Shown here piece after piece: positions 47,468-55,920 of a stretch of 64,000 bases of DNA. The translations under genes and the position numbers were made by a program. Below the pieces are notes generated by a model. That model had not been told where the DNA came from. It saw nothing but the letters and a program-made list of their open reading frames with translations, and searched no databases. The DNA is from Roseicella aerolata (GTDB lineage: Bacteria > Pseudomonadota > Alphaproteobacteria > Acetobacterales > Acetobacteraceae): positions 1 to 64,000 of the forward strand of contig NZ_JAJAQI010000015.1 of NCBI RefSeq assembly GCF_020523605.1, given 5' to 3'. How positions within the stretch are numbered: position 1 is the first letter of the stretch; each line of letters opens with the position of its first letter.

Positions 47468-48223
47468 GTGATTCGGGAGCACATCGACCAACTCCGAAGG
47501 ATGCTCGAAGCCTCGAAGCGCGTGGTGGTCTTCACCGGCGCCGGCATCAGCACGGAATCCGGCATCCCCGACTATCGCAGCCCGGGGACCGGCACCTGGG
47601 AGAAGATGAAGCCGATCTATTTCCAGGAATTCCTCGCCTCCCCCGCCGCGCGGCGGGAGGCCTGGCGCCGGCGCTTCGAGAGCGACCCCGTGATGCGCGC
47701 CGCCGAGCCGAACCGGGGGCACCGCGCCGTCGCCCGGCTGGTGCGGGAAGGCAAGGTCGCCGCCGTCATCACCCAGAACATCGACGGGCTGCACCAGGCC
47801 TCCGGCGTGCCGGAGGCGCAGGTGATCGAGCTGCACGGCAACACCACCTACGCCACCTGCCTCTCCTGCCGGACGCGGCATGAGATCGCCGATATTCATG
47901 CGGCCTTCGCCCAGACCGATGAGGTGCCGGACTGCCGCGCCTGCGGCGGCCTGCTGAAAACCGCGACGGTCAGCTTCGGCCAGTCCATGCCCGAAGGCCC
48001 GATGCTGCGGGCGCGGGAGGAGGTGCTGGCGGCCGATCTGTGCCTCGTCCTCGGTTCCTCCCTGGTGGTCTACCCGGCCGCCGGCTTCCCGGAGATGGCG
48101 AAGCGCAAGGGCGCCCGGCTCGCCATCATCAACCGGCAGGAAACCGGGCTGGACGAGATCGCCGACCTCGTCATCCGGGAGGGGATCGGCGATGTGCTGG
48201 GCGGGGCCGTGGGCGTGAACTGA
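47468..48223 (+). CDS. Sir2 family NAD-dependent protein deacylase
   Basis: A 251-residue sirtuin. NAD-binding GAGISTESGIPDYRSPG (about residues 25-41), TQNIDGLHQASG (about 101-112), the catalytic His in ELHGN, and the zinc Cys pairs CLSC and CRAC (about 136-139 and 158-161) are all present. GSSLVVYPAAGFP follows. It starts at GTG with GGGAG about 10 nt upstream; no ATG is close. It removes acetyl or longer acyl groups from lysines. A role near the acyl-CoA enzymes elsewhere in the window is only speculation. Confidence 0.93.
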   Translation: MIREHIDQLRRMLEASKRVVVFTGAGISTESGIPDYRSPGTGTWEKMKPIYFQEFLASPAARREAWRRRFESDPVMRAAEPNRGHRAVARLVREGKVAAVITQNIDGLHQASGVPEAQVIELHGNTTYATCLSCRTRHEIADIHAAFAQTDEVPDCRACGGLLKTATVSFGQSMPEGPMLRAREEVLAADLCLVLGSSLVVYPAAGFPEMAKRKGARLAIINRQETGLDEIADLVIREGIGDVLGGAVGVN

Positions 48224-48295
48224 TCCGCCGCACGGGCCGCTCACACCGAGCATCAAGGCAGGCTGCCCCCGCCCCGGACCTGTGTATGCCGGGTA

Positions 48296-50284
48296 TCAGG
48301 CCGCCCGGCTGTCCAGCCGGCCCGCGAGGACGCGCGCCGCGGGCAGGTCCATCTCGCAGGCCAGGCCGGCGCGGTCCCAGCGCAGCGCCAGCCTGCCGCC
48401 AAGCTGCCGCTCCACCGTCGCCTGCAGCACACGCGCGCCGAAGCCGCTATCGGTGGGCGGCTCCTCGACCGGCGGCCCGCCGCGCTCCAGCCAGGTCAGC
48501 CGCAGCCACTCCCCCGGTCCGTCCACGAATTCCCAGCGCAGCGTCAGCAGCCCCTCCGGCCGCGACAGGGCGCCGTATTTGGTGGCGTTGGTCGCCAGCT
48601 CGTGCAGCGCCATCGCCAGCGGCTGCACCGCGGTGGCGGCGATGCTCACCGCCGGCCCCTCCAGTTCGGCCCGCGGCCCGCCGCTCCGCGGCGCCCCGAG
48701 GAAGGGCGCCAGCTCGCCCCGCACCAGCTCCGCCAGCCCGACGCTGTGCCATTGCGTGGTCGAGAGCAGGGCGAGCGCCTGGGCCAGCGCGCCGATGCGG
48801 CCATCCACCTCCCGCACGAAGGCGTCCAGCGTCGGCGCCCGCGTCAGCCGCAGCGCCGCGCGGGCGGTGGCCAGCGCGTTCTTGGCGCGGTGGTCCACCT
48901 CCCGCATCAGCAGGTCGCGCCGCAGCTCGGCCTCGCGCTGCTCGGAGATGTCCTGCACCAGCAACACCACCCGGCCCGGCTCGCCGGGCAGCGGGGCGGA
49001 GGAGATGCGCACCGGCAGGCGCGAGCCGTCCGGGCAAAGATAGTCCTTCTCATAGGGGTCGAACCATCCGCGCCCCCGCGCCTCGGCGATCACCCGCTCA
49101 TCGCGCGGCTGATGCTCGGGCGCCGTGGCGCGGCGGCAATCCCAGCGGCCTTCCTCGAAGGCGGCGCGGGAGCCGCCGGTCATCTCCAGCAGGCAGTCAT
49201 TGACGAGGATGGTCTCGCACCGCGCCAGGTCAAAGACGGCCATGCCGATGCCCCGGCTCTCGAAGACGCCGCGGAAACGTGCCTCGGCGGCCTGCCGCGC
49301 CTCCGCCGCCGCCCGCGCCGTGGCCTCGCGGCGCAGCGCCGCCTCGGCCGCCGCCGCCACCCGCGCCTGGCGCAGCGCCAGGCCGGCGACCAGCAGCAGG
49401 GTCAGCGCGGCCGCCAGGGCCACGATGCCATAGGCGCGCAGGTTGCCGTGCCAGCGCGCGAGCAGCGCGGCCCGGTCCCCGCCGAAGCCGACATAGACCG
49501 GCCAGGCCCCGACCTTCCGGAAGGCATAGAGACGTGTCTGGCCATCCAGGCTGGAAGGCTCGTTGATCACGCCGCGCTCCGTCCCTTCGGCCATGTGGCG
49601 CAGCAGGGGGCTTCCCGGCCCTAGCCGGCTGTGCGCATCGGCCAGCGCCGGATGGCGCGCCAGGATGGCGCCATCGGTGCGGAACAACCCGGCGGCATGC
49701 GCGAAGGGCGGCGCCGCCTCGGCATAGAAGCGCGCGAAATAATCGGGGCTCAGCGCGACATGGATGGTGCCGGCGAAGCCGCCGGCGGCGTCGGACCGGC
49801 GCCGGCTGATGGCGAAGGAGGCGATGGTGGTGGCCCGGCCGGTGAAGGCCGCGCTCACGAAGGCGCCGGCATCCGGACGCTCCCGGTGCACGCGGAAGAA
49901 TTCGCGGTCGGCGATCGAGATGGCCGGGTCCCAGGCCTGGCTGCCGGCGAGGACGTAACCCCCGGCATCCGCGACCCAGATCGAGACGAACTGCTCATAG
50001 GGTTGCCGCACCCTCCGCAAGAAGGTGCTGGTCTCGGGCGCGGCCAGCCGGGCCACATCCATGCCGTCCACATGCTCCGCCACCCGGCCCAGCACGAGGT
50101 CGGCGGTATCAAGGATTTTCGCGGCATGCTCATGCATGATGGCGGTGGTGCGCTGGACGGTATCCGCGCCCTCCCGCAGCACTTCCCCGCGGTTCCACCA
50201 GGCGGCGGCGCCGAAGACCAGGGCCGGCACGAGCAGCGAGGCGAGCAGCACGATTCTGTGGAGGCGAAGGGCGGACAGCGTCAC
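48296..50284 (-). CDS. HWE-family sensor histidine kinase with periplasmic sensor and PAS domain
   Basis: A 662-residue membrane kinase. An N-terminal membrane helix (about 11-29) and a second one (about 283-305) bracket a dCache-type periplasmic sensor domain. A cytoplasmic helical linker and a PAS domain (about 340-460: FRGVFESRGIGMAVFDLARC, then DYLCPDGSRLPVRIS and VVLLVQDISEQREAE) follow. The HWE kinase core has the phospho-accepting His in MREVDHRAKNALA (about 471-483) and the N-box in HELATNATKYGALS (about 564-577). No response-regulator gene adjoins it, so it is an orphan kinase; HWE kinases often act in general stress or light signalling. Confidence 0.92.
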   Translation of the reverse strand: MTLSALRLHRIVLLASLLVPALVFGAAAWWNRGEVLREGADTVQRTTAIMHEHAAKILDTADLVLGRVAEHVDGMDVARLAAPETSTFLRRVRQPYEQFVSIWVADAGGYVLAGSQAWDPAISIADREFFRVHRERPDAGAFVSAAFTGRATTIASFAISRRRSDAAGGFAGTIHVALSPDYFARFYAEAAPPFAHAAGLFRTDGAILARHPALADAHSRLGPGSPLLRHMAEGTERGVINEPSSLDGQTRLYAFRKVGAWPVYVGFGGDRAALLARWHGNLRAYGIVALAAALTLLLVAGLALRQARVAAAAEAALRREATARAAAEARQAAEARFRGVFESRGIGMAVFDLARCETILVNDCLLEMTGGSRAAFEEGRWDCRRATAPEHQPRDERVIAEARGRGWFDPYEKDYLCPDGSRLPVRISSAPLPGEPGRVVLLVQDISEQREAELRRDLLMREVDHRAKNALATARAALRLTRAPTLDAFVREVDGRIGALAQALALLSTTQWHSVGLAELVRGELAPFLGAPRSGGPRAELEGPAVSIAATAVQPLAMALHELATNATKYGALSRPEGLLTLRWEFVDGPGEWLRLTWLERGGPPVEEPPTDSGFGARVLQATVERQLGGRLALRWDRAGLACEMDLPAARVLAGRLDSRAA

Positions 50285-50621
50285 TCTCGGTCTGGACTCC
50301 TGCGCGGACCGGGCCGTGGCGCCGGAAAGAGCCCTGCGCCCGTCCGGCCTCCCCGCCTCGCCGCACGGTCGGGACCGGCTGTGCCCGGCAGCGACCCGCG
50401 GCCTAGTAGCCGCCGGCGCTTCCTCCCGGCAACGCTAATTTGAGCAAACCTCGATGCAACAGTTCAAGTCCTGCGGCAGCCCGAGTGCCGCCGGGGAGAA
50501 TAGGGACCGAGCCCATGCGGGCACCGGGAGTGACCGCCAGGCGCGGCGTCTGGGCGGAGCGGCGCCGTGACTTTGGGGTGATTTATTCTCCTCTAATGCA
50601 CACTTATGATTTCTGTCGCCC
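50285..50621. other. 337-bp gene-free stretch between the kinase and MaoC-like genes
   Basis: No convincing gene. The middle (about 50430-50480) and the right end (about 50570-50620) are locally AT-rich. The first contains a possible kinase promoter, and the second follows the MaoC-like gene's stop without a clear terminator hairpin. Confidence 0.45.
50438..50467 (-). promoter_or_regulatory. Possible promoter of the HWE kinase gene
   Basis: On the minus strand TTGAAC (50467-50462) and TCAAAT (50443-50438) are 18 bp apart, resembling -35 and -10 boxes. This would give a leader of about 150 nt. Confidence 0.25.
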
Positions 50622-51407
50622 TCAGGCCACCTGCCGCGGCCGCCAGATCGCGGTGTGCCGCACCTGGGCGACCGACCTCTCCTCCTCCGCCACGACCAGC
50701 ACCTCCAGTTCCACGATCGCGTGGCCCTTGCGCTCGGCATTCTCCATGACCCGCGCCCGCGCCGTCAGCCTCTCCCCCACCCGCGCCGCGGCCAGGTTGC
50801 GCACCGCACTGCCGACATGGATCCAGGGGCCCAGCACCACATTCTGCACCAGCACCTGGTTGCAGAGCCGCAGCACCTGGCCGGGATGCACCAGCCCCTC
50901 CCGCGCATAGAGCGGGTCCTGCTCCCGCACCGCGGCCAGATACCCGGCCGCGACCGCCGGCGTGACCTCCAGCGGCGCGGTGCCGAGCACGGTGCCGGGC
51001 GCGAGCGTGTCCTCGCTCGCGGGCGGGCGCTCGGCCGGCGGGGCGCGCCATTCCCAGCGGGCGGCCTCCGGCGGCGTCACCGGCGGCGGCAGCGCGGCCT
51101 GGCCGGTGGCGCAGACCGTCCCGTCGCGCCGGAGGGTGAGTGCGAGCCCCTCCCCCGCCTCCGCCGCCTCCACCCTCACCAGGTCGCCGTCATAGACCGG
51201 CGACTGGAAGCGGCACTCGGCACTGCCATGCTCCAGCCAAGCGCGGCCCCAGCGCGCCACGGCGGGGTGGCAGGCATAGGCATAGACCTCCACCCCCGGC
51301 ACCAGCGCGCCGCTGAAGCCGAAGCGGCGGGCCACCGTGTCGTCATGGATCTTGTTCTCAGACTGGGCCGAGAGGTTGTGGGCGCGGACCTCGTAGGGCT
51401 GGGCCAT
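50622..51407 (-). CDS. MaoC-like hotdog-fold protein
   Basis: A 261-residue protein with two hotdog halves. The N-terminal half has NKIHDDTVARRFGFSGALVPG (about residues 17-37), resembling the MaoC hydratase motif (H, D and the following A/G pattern), and the C-terminal half has LVHPGQVLRLCNQVLVQNV. It could be an enoyl-CoA hydratase or acyl-binding relative; a second catalytic acid is not obvious, so activity is uncertain. AGGAGG lies 7 nt upstream of the ATG, making this start firm. It follows the M32 carboxypeptidase gene by 81 bp. Confidence 0.8.
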   Translation of the reverse strand: MAQPYEVRAHNLSAQSENKIHDDTVARRFGFSGALVPGVEVYAYACHPAVARWGRAWLEHGSAECRFQSPVYDGDLVRVEAAEAGEGLALTLRRDGTVCATGQAALPPPVTPPEAARWEWRAPPAERPPASEDTLAPGTVLGTAPLEVTPAVAAGYLAAVREQDPLYAREGLVHPGQVLRLCNQVLVQNVVLGPWIHVGSAVRNLAAARVGERLTARARVMENAERKGHAIVELEVLVVAEEERSVAQVRHTAIWRPRQVA

Positions 51408-51488
51408 GGCGTTTCCTCCTGGCCGCAGCCTGTCCTCCTGGCCGCTCCCCGGCAAGCCGTGGCGCGACCGCGCCGCGGGAAGGGGGGC

Positions 51489-52973
51489 TCAGCCCTCCAG
51501 GTAGCGCGCCCGCAGATGCGCCATGAAGTCCCCTGGGTCGAGCGACTTGCCCGTGGCATGTCGCAGCAGGTCCTGGAAGCCGAGGCGGGAGCCCTGCGCG
51601 TGCACCTTCTCCCGCAGCCAGCCCATGAGCGGAAGCATCTCGCCCAGCGCCAGCGCTTCGTCCAGGCCGGGCACCTCGCGCCGTGCCGCCTGCATGAGCT
51701 GGGCGGCCGCCATGGCGCCGAGCGTGTAGCTCGGGAAATAGCCGAAGGCGCCGTCATGCCAGTGGATGTCCTGCAGGCAGCCGCGGGCGTCGTCCGGCGG
51801 GGCGATGCCGAGCAGGGCGCGGAGGCCCTCATTCCAGGCGCCGGGCAGGTCGGCGACTTCCAGCCTGCCCCCGATCATCGCCCGCTCCAGCCGGAAGCGC
51901 AGGATGACATGGGCGGGGTAGGTCAGCTCATCGGCATCGACGCGGATGAAGCCGCGCGAAACGCGGCGCCAGAGCCCGGCCAGGTTCTCCGTGGCGTAGG
52001 GCGCCGGATCGCCGCCGAAGGCGGCCAGCAGCTCCCGCCCGAGGAAGGAGAGGAAGGCGTCGGAGCGGCAGGCCTGCATCTCGACGATCAGGCTCTGCGA
52101 CTCATGCGCCGCCATGCCCGCCGCCTCGCCCACCGGCTGGCGGGCCCAGGCTTCGGGCAGGCCGCGCTCATATTGCGCATGGCCGGTCTCGTGCAGCACG
52201 CCCATCAGCGCCTTGGCGACATCCTCCTCGGCATAGAAGGTGGTGATGCGCACGTCGCTCGGCGTGCCGCCGCAGAAGGGGTGCAGGCTCTCGTCCAGTC
52301 GGGCATGCGCGTAGTCGAGGCCGACCCGTTCCGACATCCGCCGGCAGAGGGCGCGCTGCGCCGCGACCGGGAAGGGCCCGGGCAGCGGGCGCGGGGCGGG
52401 GCGCCGGGACTGGATCGCCTCGGCCCGCGGCAGGGCCTCGGCCAGGAAGGCCTCGTAGGCGGCGAAGACCGGCTCCACCTCGGCCGCCGTGACACCGCGC
52501 TGGTAGCCCTCCATCAGCGCGTCATAGGGAGAGAGGCCGAGCGCGGCGGAAAGCGCCTGCGCCATCTCCCGCTGCAGCCGGACGACCTCCTCCAGCGCCG
52601 GGCGGACCAGGGCGAAGTCGGACCTCGCCTTGGCCTCCCGCCAGATGGTCTCGCAGGCGCTGTTGGCGCGGGCCATGGCCTCCACCAGCGCGGTCGGCAG
52701 GGCGGTGGCGCGGGCATGGGCGCGGCGCATCAGCTCGAGATTCGCCGCGTCCCATTCGCCCTGCGCCGCGGCATCGGCGAGGTCCCCGGCCACCTCCGGC
52801 GCGGTCAGCAGGTCATGCGACAGGCCGGCGAGGGTCGCCAGTTGCTCCCCGCGCGCTGCGGCGCCGCCCGGCGGCATCATGGCGCTGGCATCCCAGTGCA
52901 GCATGGCCTGCGCCTCGCCGAGCGTGGCGATGCGGGCGAAGCGGGCCTTCAGGCGGTCATAGGCGGCGGTCAT
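51489..52973 (-). CDS. M32 family metallocarboxypeptidase
   Basis: A cytoplasmic, zinc-dependent carboxypeptidase (494 residues, full length) of the Taq/Pfu type. The catalytic motif HETGH is at about residues 262-266, with the third ligand and family signature in AAHESQSLIVEMQ (about 289-301). The N-terminal EAQAMLHWDASAMMPPGGAAARGEQ and the C-terminal DIHWHDGAFGYFPSYTLGAMAAAQL are typical. It starts within the SURF1 stop codon (ATGA overlap), so it is translationally linked to the oxidase-assembly genes although functionally unrelated. Confidence 0.95.
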   Translation of the reverse strand: MTAAYDRLKARFARIATLGEAQAMLHWDASAMMPPGGAAARGEQLATLAGLSHDLLTAPEVAGDLADAAAQGEWDAANLELMRRAHARATALPTALVEAMARANSACETIWREAKARSDFALVRPALEEVVRLQREMAQALSAALGLSPYDALMEGYQRGVTAAEVEPVFAAYEAFLAEALPRAEAIQSRRPAPRPLPGPFPVAAQRALCRRMSERVGLDYAHARLDESLHPFCGGTPSDVRITTFYAEEDVAKALMGVLHETGHAQYERGLPEAWARQPVGEAAGMAAHESQSLIVEMQACRSDAFLSFLGRELLAAFGGDPAPYATENLAGLWRRVSRGFIRVDADELTYPAHVILRFRLERAMIGGRLEVADLPGAWNEGLRALLGIAPPDDARGCLQDIHWHDGAFGYFPSYTLGAMAAAQLMQAARREVPGLDEALALGEMLPLMGWLREKVHAQGSRLGFQDLLRHATGKSLDPGDFMAHLRARYLEG

Positions 52974-53674
52974 GCAGGATCCTTTTCCGGTGCGCCCCCC
53001 TGGCCGGGCCGGCGCAGCATGAAGGCGGCCAGCACGCCGACCAGCGCCGCCGCCAGCCCGTACCAGGTGATGGCATAGCCGAGATGCGGGTTGTTCGGCC
53101 GCGGCAGGGCGCGTGGCGCGGCAGGCAGCGCGGCGGCCGGCGCCTCGGGCGGGGCGAGCGCGACCAGGCCGAAGGGCATGGGGGGCGGCAGGTCCAGCGC
53201 CCGGCCGATCGCCACGGGGTCGAAGAGGTAGAAGCGGCGCCCCGCCGGGTCGTCCCGCGGGCTGTTCCAGTCCCGCTCATCCGCCGGGCGGAGATAGCCG
53301 GTGACGGAGACCTCGCCCTCCGGCCGGGCGATGGCGCGGTCCCGCTCCAGCGGCACCCAGCCGCGATCGACCAGCAGCGGCGGCGCGTCCTGCCGCAGCA
53401 GCGGCGTGACCAGATGCGCGCCGAGCGTGGTGCCGCGCACCTGCAGGCCCAGCAGCGCTTCCCGGTCATGGTCGAAGCGGCCGGTGGCGGCGACCTTGGC
53501 ATAGGGCCGCGCCCCGGCATCGAGCGGCAGGGCGGGGCCGGCCTCCGCCGCGGCGATGGCGGCCAGCAGGTCGGTCTTCCAGTGCAGCCGCTGCACCTGC
53601 CAGGTGCCGAGGCCGAGGAGGATCGCCAGCACGGGCAGCGCGGCCAGCACCGGCAGGAGGCGCCGCAGGGTCAT
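52970..53674 (-). CDS. SURF1 family cytochrome oxidase assembly protein
   Basis: A 234-residue inner-membrane assembly factor for heme a insertion into oxidase subunit I. Two membrane helices, near residues 8-24 (LPVLAILLGLGTWQVQRLHWK, the family signature) and 203-222, enclose a periplasmic domain with TGRFDHDREALLG and LLVDRGWVPLERD. The C-terminal PNNPHLGYAITWYGLAAALV is also typical. It belongs to the cta locus that runs leftward from 59593. The longer frame upstream overlaps the DUF983 gene and was not used. Confidence 0.93.
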   Translation of the reverse strand: MTLRRLLPVLAALPVLAILLGLGTWQVQRLHWKTDLLAAIAAAEAGPALPLDAGARPYAKVAATGRFDHDREALLGLQVRGTTLGAHLVTPLLRQDAPPLLVDRGWVPLERDRAIARPEGEVSVTGYLRPADERDWNSPRDDPAGRRFYLFDPVAIGRALDLPPPMPFGLVALAPPEAPAAALPAAPRALPRPNNPHLGYAITWYGLAAALVGVLAAFMLRRPGQGGAPEKDPA

Positions 53675-53678
53675 TGCC

Positions 53679-54056
53679 TCATCCCGCCGGGCCGCGCAGG
53701 CGGTGGCGGTACTGCAGCGCGACCAGCAGCGCCTTGGCGAGGCGCATGACCAGCAGCGAGAGCGGCAGCACCAGCGCCGGCCAGAGCAGCGCATGCGCCC
53801 AGAGCGGCGGTTCGTACCGAACATCCACCACCAGGGCCGCGATCACCGCCAGCGCGCCGACGATGAAGATGCCGGCCATGGCCGGGCCATCGCCCGAATC
53901 ATGCGCCCGGAGGTCGAGCCCGCAGGCGGGACAGGCTTCGCGCACCGCCAGCACCCCGGAAAACAGCGGGCCGCTGCCGCAACGCGGACAGCGGCCCAGC
54001 AGGGCGACCGGGGCCAGCGGGGCGGCCCCGGAGCCCGGGGCGGCACCCGCCGCCAT
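53679..54056 (-). CDS. DUF983 family protein
   Basis: A 125-residue membrane protein with an N-terminal zinc-ribbon-like segment (GRCPRCGSGPLFSG ... CPACGLDLRAHD, about residues 22-56) and two membrane helices. It is the small protein usually found between ctaE and SURF1 in alphaproteobacterial oxidase loci. Its role is unknown but the position implies oxidase assembly. The start lies 1 bp beyond the ctaE stop. Confidence 0.9.
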   Translation of the reverse strand: MAAGAAPGSGAAPLAPVALLGRCPRCGSGPLFSGVLAVREACPACGLDLRAHDSGDGPAMAGIFIVGALAVIAALVVDVRYEPPLWAHALLWPALVLPLSLLVMRLAKALLVALQYRHRLRGPAG

Positions 54057-54057
54057 G

Positions 54058-54912
54058 TCAGTGCACCGCGATCTCGCCCGCACCCCACCAGTAGATGCAG
54101 ACGAAGAGGAACAGCCACACCACGTCGACGAAGTGCCAGTACCAGGCCGCCGCCTCGAAGCCGAAATGCCGCTCCGGCGTGAAATGGCCCTTCATCGCGC
54201 GGAACAGGCAGACCGCGAGGAAGGTGGTGCCGACGATGACGTGGAAGCCGTGGAAGCCGGTGGCGAGGAAGAAGACCGAGGGATAGACGCCGCCGGTGAA
54301 GGCGAAGGGCGCCTCGGCGTACTCGACCGCCTGCAGGAAGGTGAAGAACATGCCCAGCAGCACCGTCAGCGCCAGGCCGTTGACCAGCCCCTTGCGGTCC
54401 CCGTGCAGCAGCGCGTGGTGCGCCCAGGTGACCGTGCAGCCCGAGAGCAGCAGGATCATGGTGTTCAGGAAGGGCAGGCCCCAGGGATCGAAGGTGAGGA
54501 TGCCCTGCGGCGGCCAGATCGCGACCTCGGCGCCCGAGACATGGTCCGGGTAGAGCGCGAAATGGAAATAGGCCCAGAAGAAGGCGACGAAGAACATCAC
54601 CTCGGAAGCGATGAACAGCGTCATGCCATAGCGCAGGCCGATCCGCACCACCGGGGTATGCATGCCCGGGGTCTGCGACTCCCGCAGCACGTCGCGCCAC
54701 CAGAAGAACATGCTGGCGAGCGTGCCGGCGACGCCGATGTAGAGCATCCACCAGCTGCCGTAATGCGCGACGAGGATGATGCCGAGCACCAGCGCGCCGG
54801 CCGCGAAGCTGGAGACCAGCGGCCAGGGCGAGGGGTCCACCAGGTGGTAGGGGTGCTTGTGCAGCGGGGCGGGCTCCGCCGCATTCGCCGTCATATCGGT
54901 GGTGCTGGCCAT
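54058..54912 (-). CDS. ctaE: Cytochrome c oxidase subunit III
   Basis: A 284-residue subunit with seven membrane helices. HKHPYHLVDPSPWPLVSSFAA at the start, WWRDVLRESQTPGMHTPVV, the conserved Glu in LFIASEVMFFVAFFWAYFH, ATGFHGFHVIVGT and the C-terminal WYWHFVDVVWLFLFVCIYWW are diagnostic. It lies in the normal order after ctaG. The 229-bp gap before it contains only GC-rich sequence, with nothing recognised. Confidence 0.96.
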   Translation of the reverse strand: MASTTDMTANAAEPAPLHKHPYHLVDPSPWPLVSSFAAGALVLGIILVAHYGSWWMLYIGVAGTLASMFFWWRDVLRESQTPGMHTPVVRIGLRYGMTLFIASEVMFFVAFFWAYFHFALYPDHVSGAEVAIWPPQGILTFDPWGLPFLNTMILLLSGCTVTWAHHALLHGDRKGLVNGLALTVLLGMFFTFLQAVEYAEAPFAFTGGVYPSVFFLATGFHGFHVIVGTTFLAVCLFRAMKGHFTPERHFGFEAAAWYWHFVDVVWLFLFVCIYWWGAGEIAVH

Positions 54913-55141
54913 CTGACGTCCTGGTCTGATTCGGCGGCGCCGTGACCCCTGCGGGGCGGGCGCCGAATGGGCGCATCAATCCCGAAAACCCCGCCTTGAT
55001 CAAGCCCGTGCGGCCTGATCGCGGGGGCGTTCCCGGGGTTGCACCGGCCTGGCCCGGCAACGTGCGGGGCCGGGCCGGCGCGGTCCTGGTCGGGCCGGCG
55101 TGCGGGGCCCCGGGCGGTGCCGCCGGAGCCCCGCGCGCCGG

Positions 55142-55789
55142 TCAGGGGGTGGCACGCGGCGGCGCGCCGACATGCGGCCCGGCATTCGCCAGGGCGCCGG
55201 TGCGCTGCGCGTCCTCGAGGCTGCGGAAGAAGCTGTAGCTGATGGTGATGGTGCGGATGCCCCGGGTGTTCGGGTCTTCCGCGATCTTCGGGTCCACCCA
55301 GAAGGCGAGCGGCATGTCCACCTGCTGGCCGGGTTCGAGCGTCTGCTGTTCGAAGCAGAAGCAGGCGGTCTTGTGGAAATACTTCCCCACCACCTCGGGC
55401 GTCACGTTGTAGGTGGAGATGCCGGTGACCGGCACCGCGGCGGTGTTGGTGGCCTGGTAGAAGGCCATCCCCTCCTCCCCCACACGGAGCTGCATCGGGC
55501 CCTGGCCGGGGACGAAGCGCCAGGGCAGGCCGGGCTGGGTATTGGCGTTGAAGCGGATGGTCATGACCTGGCTCCCCGCCCCCGGGGCCGCCGGGCCGTT
55601 CACCTGCACCGTGCCATTATAGCCGGTGACGCGGCAGAACAGGTCGTAGAGCGGGACGGAGGCGAAGGAGAGGCCGACCATGCCGCAGACGAAGAGGCCG
55701 ACGCCCATGGCGGTGCGGCGGTTGCGGCGGCGGAGCGTCTCGGCGCGGGTCGGGTCCATGGCGGCAGAATTGGGCGCGCGGTGCGGCAT
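55142..55789 (-). CDS. ctaG: Cytochrome c oxidase assembly protein CtaG (Cox11)
   Basis: Copper chaperone for the CuB site, 215 residues. One membrane helix (about 25-45: MGVGLFVCGMVGLSFASVPLY) and a periplasmic domain with the copper-binding CFCFEQQTLEPGQQVDMPLAFWVDP segment around residues 138-162. RVTGYNGT near the membrane and TISYSFF near the end are also conserved. The start is 2 bp after the small membrane-protein gene stop; an alternative ATG lies ten codons later (MDPTRAE). Confidence 0.94.
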   Translation of the reverse strand: MPHRAPNSAAMDPTRAETLRRRNRRTAMGVGLFVCGMVGLSFASVPLYDLFCRVTGYNGTVQVNGPAAPGAGSQVMTIRFNANTQPGLPWRFVPGQGPMQLRVGEEGMAFYQATNTAAVPVTGISTYNVTPEVVGKYFHKTACFCFEQQTLEPGQQVDMPLAFWVDPKIAEDPNTRGIRTITISYSFFRSLEDAQRTGALANAGPHVGAPPRATP

Positions 55790-55791
55790 GG

Positions 55792-55920
55792 CTAGCCCCG
55801 CAGCACGCGCGCCGTGCTGATGAAGAAGAACAGGATGACGAGGGCGAGGAGCACCCCCAGCACTGCCCAGTTCTTCTGCCGCCGGCGGCGGTCGAGATCG
55901 GCGCGTTCTTCGGGCGTCAT
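55792..55920 (-). CDS. Small membrane protein between ctaB and ctaG (CoxF-like)
   Basis: A 42-residue protein: charged N-terminus MTPEERADLDRRRRQKNWA, one membrane helix (VLGVLLALVILFFFISTARV), short tail. Its ATG overlaps the ctaB stop by 4 bp. Small single-helix proteins in exactly this place are common in alphaproteobacterial oxidase operons and may assist assembly. Confidence 0.85.
   Translation of the reverse strand: MTPEERADLDRRRRQKNWAVLGVLLALVILFFFISTARVLRG

Noticed and set aside
50440-50910. A 156-codon plus-strand frame in the gap beside the MaoC-like gene
   Set aside because: It runs antisense into a solid gene, lacks a ribosome-binding site and has no recognisable sequence.
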